Positions 53,214-62,685 of a stretch of 64,000 nt of DNA are shown in pieces. The position numbers were made by a program, and so were the translations under genes. The stretch lies in the NCBI RefSeq assembly GCF_900141845.1, contig NZ_FQZB01000008.1, positions 186,001-250,000 of the forward strand, read 5' to 3'. Positions within the stretch are counted from its first letter, which is position 1. Each line of letters starts with the position of its first letter. The notes below the pieces were generated by a model, which ran no database searches, was not told the origin of the DNA, and was given only the letters and a program-made list of their open reading frames with translations. This DNA is from Clostridium cavendishii DSM 21758 (GTDB taxonomy: Bacteria; Bacillota; Clostridia; Clostridiales; Clostridiaceae).

Positions 53214-54518
53214 TTGGTGGTGATTATTATTTTAATATTAATAGTGTTGTTTGTGATAATTTTAATTAGTTTTATATTGATTATTTATAAGAAGTATAAA
53301 ATAGAAAATTTTAATAAAAGGATAAAAACAGGTGAGAATTTATTAGATAAAAAGGAATACGAAAAGGCAATTAATGAGTTTTTAATTGCAAAAGATATTT
53401 TCCCTAAGAATTTTACAATATATCAGCTTATTGCAAAGGGATATTTTGGGGCAGAAGATTTTGAAGAAGCGTTGAAAAATATAAATATAGCAATAGAATA
53501 TTCACCACAAAATGTTGAAAGCTATTATCAGAGAATTGAAATATTTGTATATCTTGAAGATTTTGATAATGTTATTAAGAATTGTGATAAAGTATTAGAA
53601 CTTAAAGAATTATCTTCTGAAGCATTTTATTATAAGGCTTATGCTTATAATGAAAAAGGAGACTTTAAAAGTTCGTTAATCAATATAAATAAATGTATTA
53701 ATCTTAATCCTAGTATGAGAGAAGCATATAAATTAAGAATAAAAACATATATAGATTTAGATAGAAAAGAAGATGCACTTAAAGAATTAAATGAGCTTAT
53801 CGAAGGTTATTCTGATAAAGAATTATATTATGTTAGATTAAAAGTGTATATGGATCTAAAGGAATATGATAAGGCTATGGAAGATTTAAATAAAGTTTGT
53901 GAACTTGATCCAAAGAATTTAAATGTACATTTTATTAGCGTAACGATTTATTTTCTAACCAAAAACTATAATAAGGCTCTTGAGGAAGTAAACAAATTTA
54001 TTAGTAATGGTGATGATAAAGATGGACGGTGTTATTATATAAGAGCAAATATATATCTAAAATTAAGGCAATACAAGGATGCAATTATGGATTTTAATAG
54101 ACCTATTAAAATTAATAATGGAGGTAAGGATTATAATAATAGAGCATTTGCGTATATTAGATTAAATCAATATGAGAATGCAATTAAAAATTTAGACAAG
54201 GCCATTGAGATAGATAGAACCTTACCACAAATTTATAAAAATTATGCCCATGTCTTTTTAAGATTAGCTAATGTTAAGGAAGCAGAAAGAAATATATTAA
54301 AGTCAATAGAGTTAGATGATACTATTGGAGATAACTATATTATTTTAGCAGAAATAAACTTATATAATGAAGATTATGAAAGTTGTTATGAAAATTTAAG
54401 ACAAGCTAAAAATAGAGAGATTAATTATTATGATTATTTTGAAGATGAAATCTTTGATAAGATTAGATATGATAAAGAATTTATAGAATTGTTTCCAGAT
54501 GAGATTATAAAATTTTAA
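53214..54518 (+). CDS. Membrane-anchored TPR-repeat protein (copy 1)
   Basis: 434 residues: an N-terminal helix (about 3-26) and then about 11 TPR units, e.g. GENLLDKKEYEKAINEFL, AFYYKAYAYNEKGDFKSSL, AFAYIRLNQYENAIKNLDKAIEID. The start TTG at 53214 has no clear ribosome site; GTG at 53217 or 53220 are alternatives. Its C-terminal half (from about residue 300) is about 70% identical to the gene at 54667, so the pair arose by duplication. Probably a membrane-bound scaffold; the C-terminal NYYDYFEDEIFDKIR is shared. Confidence 0.78.
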   Translation: MVVIIILILIVLFVIILISFILIIYKKYKIENFNKRIKTGENLLDKKEYEKAINEFLIAKDIFPKNFTIYQLIAKGYFGAEDFEEALKNINIAIEYSPQNVESYYQRIEIFVYLEDFDNVIKNCDKVLELKELSSEAFYYKAYAYNEKGDFKSSLININKCINLNPSMREAYKLRIKTYIDLDRKEDALKELNELIEGYSDKELYYVRLKVYMDLKEYDKAMEDLNKVCELDPKNLNVHFISVTIYFLTKNYNKALEEVNKFISNGDDKDGRCYYIRANIYLKLRQYKDAIMDFNRPIKINNGGKDYNNRAFAYIRLNQYENAIKNLDKAIEIDRTLPQIYKNYAHVFLRLANVKEAERNILKSIELDDTIGDNYIILAEINLYNEDYESCYENLRQAKNREINYYDYFEDEIFDKIRYDKEFIELFPDEIIKF

Positions 54519-54666
54519 AATATATAGTTGTTAAGTAATGTACTTTGTTTATGAATAATAGTGTGTAACTAGGAACTAGCAAATCAATATATATAGCAAA
54601 TAAGATGAAATTTTAAATTTACTTTAGAAACTATACAGTGTTTTAGGATAAAGGAGAAATTAATTA

Positions 54667-55656
54667 ATGGTTAAAATTTTAATATCTATTATATTATTAA
54701 GTATAATAGTCATTTTGGCAATAAGCAAAAAAAAGAGTGAAAAGATAGGTCATGGAGGAAAGCTTAATAATGCAATTGATTTGCTAAACAATGGGGAGTA
54801 TGAAGAAGCTCTTAATGAATTTTTAGAGATAGTAAAGATGACTCCTAGAAATGCTCAGGTATATAAATTAATGGGAGTGTGCTGTTTTGAATTAAAGAAA
54901 TATAAAAACACATTAAAGTGTTTAAATACCTCTATACAATATAATAGTGAGGATGTTGAATGCTATTATTTAAGAATTGCTGTATTTATAAAGTTTAAAG
55001 AATTAGAAAATGCAATTAGAGATTGTGACAAAATACTAGAACTTAATGAGCTGAATTCAAAAGCTTTTTACTATAAAGCTTATATTTATAATGAGTTAGA
55101 TGATTTAACAAATGCATTAAAGTATATAGATGAATGTATAGAACTTAATTTCAATGAATTTGATGCCTATAATTTAAGAGGTCTTATATATGGCAAATTA
55201 GGAAGATATACTGAAGCTATTGAAGAATTTAATAAGGCCATTAATAAAAATCCTGACGAGTGCATTTATTTAAATAACAGAAGCTTTACATATATCAGGT
55301 TAAAGCAGTATGAAAATGCAATTAATGATTTAAATATGGCTATTGAAATAGATGAAAAAATACCTCGAATTTATAAAAATTATGCTCATATATTTTTAAA
55401 AACTTCTAAAATTACAGAAGCTAAGGAAAATATACAAAAGGCTATAGAGCTTGATGATAGTATAGGAGACAATTATATTATTTTAGCTGCTATAAATTTA
55501 TATGATGATGATTATGATAGTTGTTATGAAAATTTAAAACAGGCTAAGAGTAGAGAAATTAGTTATTATGATTATTTTGATGATGAAATGTTTGATAAGA
55601 TTAGAGATAAAGAAGAGTTTATAGAACTTTTTCAAGAGGAATTAGATAAAATTTAG
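54667..55656 (+). CDS. Membrane-anchored TPR-repeat protein (copy 2)
   Basis: 329 residues, ATG behind AAGGAG. N-terminal helix (about 2-20), then about 8 TPR units, three fewer than copy 1. The shared tail is ISYYDYFDDEMFDKIR followed by KEEFIELF. Same direction as copy 1 and 150 bases downstream. Confidence 0.82.
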   Translation: MVKILISIILLSIIVILAISKKKSEKIGHGGKLNNAIDLLNNGEYEEALNEFLEIVKMTPRNAQVYKLMGVCCFELKKYKNTLKCLNTSIQYNSEDVECYYLRIAVFIKFKELENAIRDCDKILELNELNSKAFYYKAYIYNELDDLTNALKYIDECIELNFNEFDAYNLRGLIYGKLGRYTEAIEEFNKAINKNPDECIYLNNRSFTYIRLKQYENAINDLNMAIEIDEKIPRIYKNYAHIFLKTSKITEAKENIQKAIELDDSIGDNYIILAAINLYDDDYDSCYENLKQAKSREISYYDYFDDEMFDKIRDKEEFIELFQEELDKI

Positions 55657-55737
55657 TATTATAGCTAGTAGAGTAATCTGTTTTATAATCCTTGTAAAAA
55701 GAAACTAGTTATAAGAGTGAATTCAATATAGATAGTT

Positions 55738-55778
55738 ATAAAAATCTGATGCAATTTATAGGTTGCTCGGATTTTTTT
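55738..55778 (+). terminator. Terminator after TPR copy 2
   Basis: AAAATCTGATGCAA, loop TTTATAGG, TTGCTCGGATTTTTTT: a stem with one bulge and a T-run. Confidence 0.7.
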
Positions 55779-55862
55779 ATATATTAAGATAAGTTCAAGT
55801 GGTAAAATAGGTTTAAAATATAGTTTTATGTAAAAACAATTGTTTAATATAGATGTTTTACC

Positions 55863-55893
55863 TTACTTTAGTAAGATATTTACGTAATAGATA
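55863..55893 (+). promoter_or_regulatory. ECF-like promoter of the third sigma/anti-sigma operon
   Basis: TTACTTTA (55863-55870), 10 bases (GTAAGATATT), TACGTAATAGATA (55881-55893), 26 bases before the ATG at 55920. Same parts and spacing at 51220-51250. Autoregulation by the sigma factor it precedes is typical. Confidence 0.65.
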
Positions 55894-55919
55894 GTGATAG
55901 AGAAATTTAGGGGGACAAT

Positions 55920-56486
55920 ATGGAGGATTTGGCTTTAATTGATAAGGTATTAAAAGGTGATGAGATTTCTTTTGAACAGTTATTTTTAAAATATCAGTTG
56001 GAGATAAGTAAGTTCGTTTATTCAAATATAAAGGATAATGAAGTAACTAAAGATATAGTTCAAGAGGTTTTTATTACAGTTTATGATAAGCTTTATACTT
56101 TTAAAAGGGATTGTAAGTTTAAAACTTGGCTTTATACTATTGCAAGAAATAAGTGTATTGACTATATTAGAAAAAATAAAATAACTCTTGTAGATATTGA
56201 AGATACACAAAATACACTAGCGTCTAAAGAAATATCAGCTTTTGAGATAGTTGAATTTAATGAGACAAAGAGAACTATCAATGATTTTATAAAAACTTTA
56301 GACACTGTAAATAGAGAGATTATATATCTAAAGTATTATCACGATGATATTACCTTTTATGATATAAGTTATATTTTGAAAATAAGCGAAGGAGCTGTGA
56401 AGCAAAGATATTACTCTTTGTATAAAAGGTATATAAACTTTCTTAAAAAAGCTAGTGAAAAAAGGGGGGAGAACCTTGAAGTGTAG
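55920..56486 (+). CDS. ECF RNA polymerase sigma factor (third)
   Basis: 188 residues. Region 2: FVYSNIKDNEVTKDIVQEVF, ITVYDKLYTFKRDCKFKTWL, YTIARNKCIDYIRKNK. Region 4: IIYLKYYHDDITFYDISYIL then KISEGAVKQRYYSLYKRY. SigW/RpoE-type ECF, more distant from the two minus-strand paralogues. Ribosome site AGGGGGAC. Translationally coupled to its anti-sigma factor, whose start overlaps it by 11 bases. Confidence 0.92.
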   Translation: MEDLALIDKVLKGDEISFEQLFLKYQLEISKFVYSNIKDNEVTKDIVQEVFITVYDKLYTFKRDCKFKTWLYTIARNKCIDYIRKNKITLVDIEDTQNTLASKEISAFEIVEFNETKRTINDFIKTLDTVNREIIYLKYYHDDITFYDISYILKISEGAVKQRYYSLYKRYINFLKKASEKRGENLEV

Positions 56487-57975
56487 TAATTGTATAAAGT
56501 TAATTTCGAATGTTTTAGAAGGTGATATAACTACTCAGGAGCTTAATGAGTTTAAGAAGCATATAGAAGAATGTGATGAATGCAGAGTTGAGTATAATTT
56601 TTCTAAGGAAGCGAGAGAAGGTTTAAAGAAAAATATAGATATAGAGGGCTTTGTATTCACAGATTGCAAAGATGAGCTAATGAGCAAAATAGATAAAAAT
56701 AAATATAAGGATAAGAAGAAAAACAAGTTAAGAAAAAATTATAGCTTTTTAAAGAAGCTTTCACCTATTATAGCAGCTTGTATAATAGGAATAATAATAA
56801 TCACTAACTATTCAGCTATTTCCAAGTTTTTTATAGAGAATAAAGTGAGTGATAAGAATAAGGAAATAACGGATACTATGAATCTTGAAAATATTAATCC
56901 TAATACTGCTAAATTAAAGTCAATAAAAGATTCAGATAAATTTATTGTAAAAGAAATTCCAAATGATTATGGGTATAGGGGAATCTATGATAAGGACAAT
57001 CTCATAGTAACAAAATCTTTTTTTGAGGAAAGTTCAGAGTCATTTTTATTTAATGTTAATACAGGAAAGTTACAGAATTTTATAAGTGTAGCAAAACCAG
57101 AAAATTATATAATTGATATAAAATATGATGGTAATTTTGTATTATGGTTAGAATTTACTAAAAGTAGTATGCTTAAATCTGTGGGAAAGAATTTGTGGTT
57201 TGTATTTGCTAAAAATATAAAAACTAATGAAGTATTTATGATGCAAAAAGGGGAGCTGCGTTTAGGAACAACTAGAGTTCCTGAAATTACGCTTAATAAT
57301 GGAATAGGAACAGTAAAATCACTAGATAAACAAGGTAATTGTGACAAATTTTTATTTCTTGATTTAAATAACAAAACATTGAAAGAAATTGGTACTGATG
57401 ATTCTGAAAAAGATCCTATTTTTAATTTTTTAGGTGTTACAAGGGTACAAGATAAGATTTTGTGGTGCAAAAGAAATGATAAAAATAATGAAGTATATGA
57501 TATTTATTACTATGATTTAAAAAGTAATGAAAAAAAGCAACTCCCATATAGCTCTAGTGATAAAGATTTATGTGGTTATGGCGAATATATTCTGGTTAAT
57601 AATAATGGAAAAGTAAATTTATTAAACATTAATACTTCTAAAATGGTGAATTTAGTAAATATTAATACTTCTAAAATAGTAAAGATAACAGAAGAAAATA
57701 TGAACATGTTTAAAGATGAATCAGGTTTTTATTATAGTAAATTCTTTTCAAATTTCTGTTTGACTAAAGATTATATTTATTTTAAGTGTGATCAATTTGA
57801 GAATATAAATGCATTCATATATGATATAAATGAAAATATATATTATAAAATATTAGATAAGGTTGATTATCAAAAGGAGCATATAGGTAGAATTTACTGT
57901 AAAGATAGATCAATGATATTATACTGTATTGATTCTACTAAAATTACAAAAGCATTATATATTGTAGCTAAATAA
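56476..57975 (+). CDS. Zinc-type (ZAS) anti-sigma factor with extracytoplasmic beta domain
   Basis: 499 residues from TTG at 56476 with GGGGGGAG upstream; a GTG 21 bases earlier begins inside that site. The N terminus has the anti-sigma zinc finger HIEECDECRVEY (H-x3-C-x2-C) at about 30-40. One membrane helix follows at about 97-117 (IIAACIIGIIIITNYSAI), then a large outside domain rich in W/D beta repeats, perhaps a propeller. Near residue 380 an 11-residue direct duplication (NLLNINTSKMV, NLVNINTSKIV) corresponds to a 33-base DNA repeat. It should hold the 55920 sigma factor inactive until an outside signal arrives. Confidence 0.87.
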   Translation: MKCSNCIKLISNVLEGDITTQELNEFKKHIEECDECRVEYNFSKEAREGLKKNIDIEGFVFTDCKDELMSKIDKNKYKDKKKNKLRKNYSFLKKLSPIIAACIIGIIIITNYSAISKFFIENKVSDKNKEITDTMNLENINPNTAKLKSIKDSDKFIVKEIPNDYGYRGIYDKDNLIVTKSFFEESSESFLFNVNTGKLQNFISVAKPENYIIDIKYDGNFVLWLEFTKSSMLKSVGKNLWFVFAKNIKTNEVFMMQKGELRLGTTRVPEITLNNGIGTVKSLDKQGNCDKFLFLDLNNKTLKEIGTDDSEKDPIFNFLGVTRVQDKILWCKRNDKNNEVYDIYYYDLKSNEKKQLPYSSSDKDLCGYGEYILVNNNGKVNLLNINTSKMVNLVNINTSKIVKITEENMNMFKDESGFYYSKFFSNFCLTKDYIYFKCDQFENINAFIYDINENIYYKILDKVDYQKEHIGRIYCKDRSMILYCIDSTKITKALYIVAK

Positions 57976-58035
57976 TTAATAGTATAGTCAGATATTGATT
58001 AAATAGTAGAAAATGCAAAAGAGAATTACTAATCT

Positions 58036-58085
58036 TATTGAAGGTAATTAATAATATATATCTTATATTATTAATTACCTTTAAT
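58036..58085. terminator. AT-rich hairpin after the anti-sigma gene
   Basis: GAAGGTAATTAATAATATA, loop, TATATTATTAATTACCTTTA: an 18-pair stem, very AT-rich. A terminator role is likely, but the T-run is interrupted. Confidence 0.6.
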
Positions 58086-58210
58086 ATATAGTTTTTATTA
58101 TCAATTGAAAGAGTAAATTATCTATTAAATAATATCATTATGCAACAAATATAGTAGTTTAGCATATCAATAGTATTAACTATATTATTAATTGATAATG
58201 AGGTGTTGAT

Positions 58211-60700
58211 TTGGATAATATAAGCTTAAAGGGCTTAACTACTAGTGAAGTTAAAAATTTAAGAAAGAAGTATGGCTTAAATGAAATCGCAAAGGTAAAA
58301 AAGCAAAGTCCTTTAATTAAATTTTTAGGTGTTTTTAAGGAACCGATGTTTTTACTTTTAATAGGAGCTGCAATTTTATATTTTATATTAGGGGAACCTA
58401 GGGAAGCATTTATAATGCTTATTTTTGTTGTTTTTGTTGCTACTATAACCTTTATTCAAGAATGGAAGACTGAAAATACTATGAATGCTTTAAAGGATTT
58501 GACTTCACCTAAAGTTTCTGTATTTAGAGATGGAAGAAAACAGACTATAAAAAGTATAGAACTTGTACCAGGAGATATAATATTTTTAAAGGAGGGAGAA
58601 AGGATACCTGCTGATTGTATAGTGATTGAGGAAGCAAATTTTTCAGTAGATGAATCCTCACTTACAGGAGAAAGTGAGGTAGTTTATAAGGTAGCACAAG
58701 AAAATCTAAAGGAACATACTGATTACTGGAGACGAGATTACTTATATGCAGGTACGTTAGTTAGTTTTGGCACATGTATAGCTAAGGTAGATGCTATAGG
58801 ATGTGAAACAGAATATGGGAGAATAGGAAAGGCTATAGCTGAAACTAAGGAAGAAGCTACACCACTTCAAAAAAAGGTCAATTCTTTAGTAAAAAACTTA
58901 GCTATAGCAGGCTTTATACTATGTCTTTTGGTAATAGGTTTTTCTTATATGTATATAGGAGATATTATTAAAAGCATATTGTCTGGTATTACTTTGGCTA
59001 TGGCAATTATTCCAGAGGAGTTTCCTGTTGTTTTAACAGTATTTTTATCATTAGGTGCTTTTAGGCTAGCTAAAAAGAATACATTAATTAGAAGAATACC
59101 AGCTGTAGAAACTTTAGGCTCTACTACAGTGCTTTGTGTAGATAAAACAGGAACTATAACCCAAAATTCTATGATAGTTAAGGATTTATATAATGGTAGA
59201 TCTTTAGATATAAATAATATAAAAGATGAGAATTTAGGAAAGCTTTTATGCTTATCTTGTGAGAGAGAGCCGTATGATCCTATGGAAAAAGCCATAGTTA
59301 ACTTAGTTAAAGATAATCTTGATACAGATAAGTTTTATAATATGGAACTAGTTAAAAGCTTTGCTTTTTGTAATAAAACTAAGAGAATGGCAAATATTTT
59401 TAAAGAGGGAAACCATTATTATGTAGCAGCTAAAGGCTCTCCAGAAAACATATTGCCATTATGTGGTTTGAAACAGGATAAAGAAATATTAGAGGCTATT
59501 GATAAAATGGCTGATAAGGGTTTGAGAGTTATAGCATTAGCTTCAATAAATATAGATAATATTAAAGAAAATTTAGAGGATTATAATTTAAAGTTTAAGG
59601 GATTAGTTGGTCTTCAAGATCCACCAAGAGAAAATGTTAAGGAAGCAATAAGGGTATGCAAAATGGCTGGTGTTAGAGTAGTTATGATAACTGGTGATTA
59701 CTCTAAAACTGCAAGAGCTATAGGAAATGAGATAGGACTTACTTTTAATAAGGCTATAACTGGAGAAGAAATTGATAAAATGACAGAGTGGGAGCTTTGT
59801 GATGCTGTTAAAACCTGTGATATATTTTCAAGGGTTATACCAGAGCATAAGATGAAGATAGTTAAGGCACTTAAAAAGAATGGAGAGATAGTTGCAATGA
59901 CTGGAGATGGAGTGAATGATGCTCCAGCATTAAAAAATGCAGATATAGGAATTGCAATGGGTAAAAGAGGAACTGAAGTAGCTAAGGAAGCAGCTCATAT
60001 GATTTTAATGGATGACAATTTTGAAACTATAGTAAATTCTATAGAAGATGGAAGAAGAGTTTTTGATAATATAAGAAAAGCTATGGTTTATATTATGATA
60101 ATTCATATTCCAATAATGGCATTAGCTCTATTTTTACCTATATTCAACTTGCCACAACTATTATTACCAGTTCATATAGTACTTTTAGAACTTATCCTAG
60201 ATCCGACTTGCTCTATAGTATTTGAAGGTGGAAAGGCAGAACCTTATATAATGAAGCAGCCACCCAGGTCTCCAAATGAAGCCTTACTCACAAAAGGCTT
60301 ACTTAAAAAGGTTTTACTTCAAGGGCTGACTCTTTTCTTAGCAACATTTTTACCATTTCATTATATGGTAGATTTAGGTGTAGGTATAGATTATGCAAGA
60401 AGCTTTTCGCTTATAACTTTAATAGTAGGTAATGTTTTCTTAGTTCTTACTAATAGTTCTAATACTAGATATATAAAGGATTTGCTTAGAGAAAAAGGAA
60501 ATAAAGCTAGACTTTATATAAATTCTATAGCACTTATAATGGCATTTTTAATAGTTTACCTTCCTGTAGTGCAAGATATTTTTAAAACTACTGCTTTATC
60601 TTTAAGTAGTGCTTTAGTAGCTTTTATTTTAGGAGTTATTTCTACTAGCTGGTGGGAGGTAGTTAAGATTACTAAAAATTCAAAAGTAATTCGAGAATAA
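58211..60700 (+). CDS. Cation-transporting P-type ATPase
   Basis: 829 residues with the P2-type layout: N-terminal LTTSEVKNLRKKYGLNEI, LTGES at 151-155, DKTGTIT with Asp311, KGSPENILPLC, MITGDYSKTA, and TGDGVNDAPALKNADIGIAMG. Ten helices are expected. In M4 the motif is PEEFPV (268-273) instead of PEGLP, so calcium specificity should not be assumed; this variant defines an uncharacterised bacterial group. TTG start behind GAGGTG. Monocistronic; a terminator follows at 60716. Confidence 0.9.
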   Translation: MDNISLKGLTTSEVKNLRKKYGLNEIAKVKKQSPLIKFLGVFKEPMFLLLIGAAILYFILGEPREAFIMLIFVVFVATITFIQEWKTENTMNALKDLTSPKVSVFRDGRKQTIKSIELVPGDIIFLKEGERIPADCIVIEEANFSVDESSLTGESEVVYKVAQENLKEHTDYWRRDYLYAGTLVSFGTCIAKVDAIGCETEYGRIGKAIAETKEEATPLQKKVNSLVKNLAIAGFILCLLVIGFSYMYIGDIIKSILSGITLAMAIIPEEFPVVLTVFLSLGAFRLAKKNTLIRRIPAVETLGSTTVLCVDKTGTITQNSMIVKDLYNGRSLDINNIKDENLGKLLCLSCEREPYDPMEKAIVNLVKDNLDTDKFYNMELVKSFAFCNKTKRMANIFKEGNHYYVAAKGSPENILPLCGLKQDKEILEAIDKMADKGLRVIALASINIDNIKENLEDYNLKFKGLVGLQDPPRENVKEAIRVCKMAGVRVVMITGDYSKTARAIGNEIGLTFNKAITGEEIDKMTEWELCDAVKTCDIFSRVIPEHKMKIVKALKKNGEIVAMTGDGVNDAPALKNADIGIAMGKRGTEVAKEAAHMILMDDNFETIVNSIEDGRRVFDNIRKAMVYIMIIHIPIMALALFLPIFNLPQLLLPVHIVLLELILDPTCSIVFEGGKAEPYIMKQPPRSPNEALLTKGLLKKVLLQGLTLFLATFLPFHYMVDLGVGIDYARSFSLITLIVGNVFLVLTNSSNTRYIKDLLREKGNKARLYINSIALIMAFLIVYLPVVQDIFKTTALSLSSALVAFILGVISTSWWEVVKITKNSKVIRE

Positions 60701-60714
60701 TTTTAAAGTAAATA

Positions 60715-60747
60715 TTTTTAAGGGAGCTAAATAGTTCCCTTAATTTA
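60715..60747 (+). terminator. Terminator after the P-type ATPase
   Basis: TTAAGGGAGCTAAATAGTTCCCTTAATTTAA: an eight-pair stem. Confidence 0.75.
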
Positions 60748-60900
60748 ATATTATCATCTATCTTTCAATAATTGATGATGTCTAATGAGTTAGAATTTAT
60801 CTTTTCATTTCAAAATATAAACTTAAGATTTAATTAATGATTTATATATTTGATATATAATATAATGGAATATATAGATGCATTAAAAAGGAGTAAATTT

Positions 60901-61203
60901 ATGGAGAGTGAAAAAAGGCGTGAAAGATTGGCTAATATATTTGGAGGTATATCAGTTCTAATAGCTATTATCATATTTCTACCAATACTTAATTGGTATT
61001 TTCAAATAACACCATTTCAAAAATTGCAAGGATTACCATTATTGGCTGCTCCAGTTATAAGTCCAATAGGAATTTTGTTTGGGGCATTATCAGTAAATAA
61101 AGAAGATAATAAATTAGGTAAGGTTGGAGTTACAGCAAATATAGTATTATTTATATTACCATTTGCATATTGGTTTATAGGTGGATTTATTTTTGGAGTA
61201 TAG
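60901..61203 (+). CDS. Small membrane protein
   Basis: 100 residues from the ATG at 60901 with AAAAGGAG 7 bases before it; an ATG 51 bases upstream is in the promoter (TTGATATATAATATAATGG near 60850). Three hydrophobic helices (about 12-34, 43-63, 77-97) with polar ESEKRRERL start and NKEDNKLGK loop. No family known to me. A bidirectional terminator follows. Confidence 0.72.
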   Translation: MESEKRRERLANIFGGISVLIAIIIFLPILNWYFQITPFQKLQGLPLLAAPVISPIGILFGALSVNKEDNKLGKVGVTANIVLFILPFAYWFIGGFIFGV

Positions 61204-61253
61204 TTTCATAAAAATGTAGAAAAATTTTCATTGTACTTAGTTTAGATACACTA

Positions 61254-61296
61254 AAAGCTATGTATAAAATAGAAACTAATTTTATACATAGCCATA
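61254..61296. terminator. Bidirectional terminator between 60901 and 61300 genes
   Basis: GGCTATGTATAAAAT-type stem: AGCTATGTATAAAAT, loop AGAAACTA, ATTTTATACATAGC, then CATATTTTTATTT. Confidence 0.85.
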
Positions 61297-61299
61297 TTT

Positions 61300-62685
61300 T
61301 TATTTAACTATTAATGGATCTCCAGCTTTATATGCGACAGAAGGGTAACTTCTAGAGAAAAAGTATTCTTTATCAGGCTTAGCTTTTTGTTCTATATAAT
61401 AGCCGTTTTTTCTATTTTCATCTTTTACTATAATAGTTGTAGAATTGTTATATTCTTCAGGCATAGGATTTTTATAGTGACTATAAATTCTAGCAAGACT
61501 TAGTTCGCCTAAAGTTTTATCACCTGCATCGTAGTATACTCTAATTTTGTCAGCAGTATGTTCAATTTTATAAATTTCACCATAAGCACCAGAGATATTT
61601 GTTATTTTCAAAGGTTCTTTTAAATTTGTTTTTAAAGCAATTTCATACTTATTATCACTAGTTTGAACTTCTTTTGAAAAATCAGCTCTATTTATAGGAA
61701 TAACCTTTATACTTGTAGTTTTATTAAGGACATCGTAAGTTAATGCTGGGAAAAAGGAGTAAGCACCATCACTACCAGCTCCAAAGTTAGAATCAAGATA
61801 GATTTTACCATCTACTTCTATAGCTAAACTGCCTTGGTCATATGGCTCATGTCCAAATTCATCAAATTTAAGAAAAGTTCCAAGTAAAGAAGAACTTATT
61901 TCACTGATAGTAGTTTCAGTTTTACCTACAGTAACTTTTTTATTAACTTTAAGATTCAAGGTTTTATTAAAGGATTTCGAAAAATCAGCTTTAAAATTAA
62001 AATTAACATTTACTGGGGCTATACCTTCTATTCCATAGCTATGAATATTTATCGTAACATTTCCTCTTTTGTTAAATTTACCATAAGGTATATCTTCAGA
62101 GAAAACATATACTGCATTATAATCATCTATATATTCTATATTACTACTTCCAGAACCATCCTTTGCAACTTTAAATGAAAAACCAACAGAAGGCATAAGA
62201 TTCTTAACAATAGATTTTTCAGCATCTTTATCAAAAGGTTTATTTAAAGAAGTTACTTTAACAGCTACAAGCATTTTATTTGGAGTACCTATTAGTTTTT
62301 CAATAGTAAATCTATAACCATTATCTTCTTTAGATTGTCCAATAAACTCAGAATAATCTTTATAATCTCTATAGTATCCAAGCTTTTCATAAATGTTTTG
62401 AAATACTTCTATATTTTCGGCAAAAGCAGGTTTAGATAAGAATGCACAAGAAGCTCCTAAAAAAGTGACCAATGCAAAGCTTGCTGCTATTTTTTTTGAA
62501 TGTTTTTTAAAAAAGTTAATTTTTTTAGTTTTAATATTATCTTCTTGATGATTATTAATCTTAACTAATATAGTTTTTTCCATAGTTTTAAGTTCCAAAT
62601 CATTAAGTTCTATATTAATATCTTTAAAATCATCTTCTTTTAAATTTACCCCATTTGTTATATCCATAATTTTTTCAAAATCCAT
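61300..62685 (-). CDS. DUF4179-type anti-sigma factor, membrane-anchored (paralogue 2)
   Basis: 461 residues. Layout as in the 48648 gene: KIMDITNGVNLKEDDFKDIN, a membrane helix at about 66-86 (KIAASFALVTFLGASCAFL), then FAENIEVFQNIYEKLGYYRDYKDYSEFIGQSKEDNG (two pieces), and the end TTIIVKDENRKNGYYIEQKA. The ATG directly abuts the stop of its sigma gene. The two anti-sigma proteins share the cytoplasmic start and the first outside domain best, so they likely bind related sigma factors; their C-terminal sensor parts differ more. Confidence 0.85.
   Translation of the reverse strand: MDFEKIMDITNGVNLKEDDFKDINIELNDLELKTMEKTILVKINNHQEDNIKTKKINFFKKHSKKIAASFALVTFLGASCAFLSKPAFAENIEVFQNIYEKLGYYRDYKDYSEFIGQSKEDNGYRFTIEKLIGTPNKMLVAVKVTSLNKPFDKDAEKSIVKNLMPSVGFSFKVAKDGSGSSNIEYIDDYNAVYVFSEDIPYGKFNKRGNVTINIHSYGIEGIAPVNVNFNFKADFSKSFNKTLNLKVNKKVTVGKTETTISEISSSLLGTFLKFDEFGHEPYDQGSLAIEVDGKIYLDSNFGAGSDGAYSFFPALTYDVLNKTTSIKVIPINRADFSKEVQTSDNKYEIALKTNLKEPLKITNISGAYGEIYKIEHTADKIRVYYDAGDKTLGELSLARIYSHYKNPMPEEYNNSTTIIVKDENRKNGYYIEQKAKPDKEYFFSRSYPSVAYKAGDPLIVK

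Noticed and set aside
54619..54640. A third copy of the ECF promoter before TPR copy 2 (TTACTTTA present)
   Set aside because: The TACGTA box is missing; only TATACAG follows at the wrong spacing.
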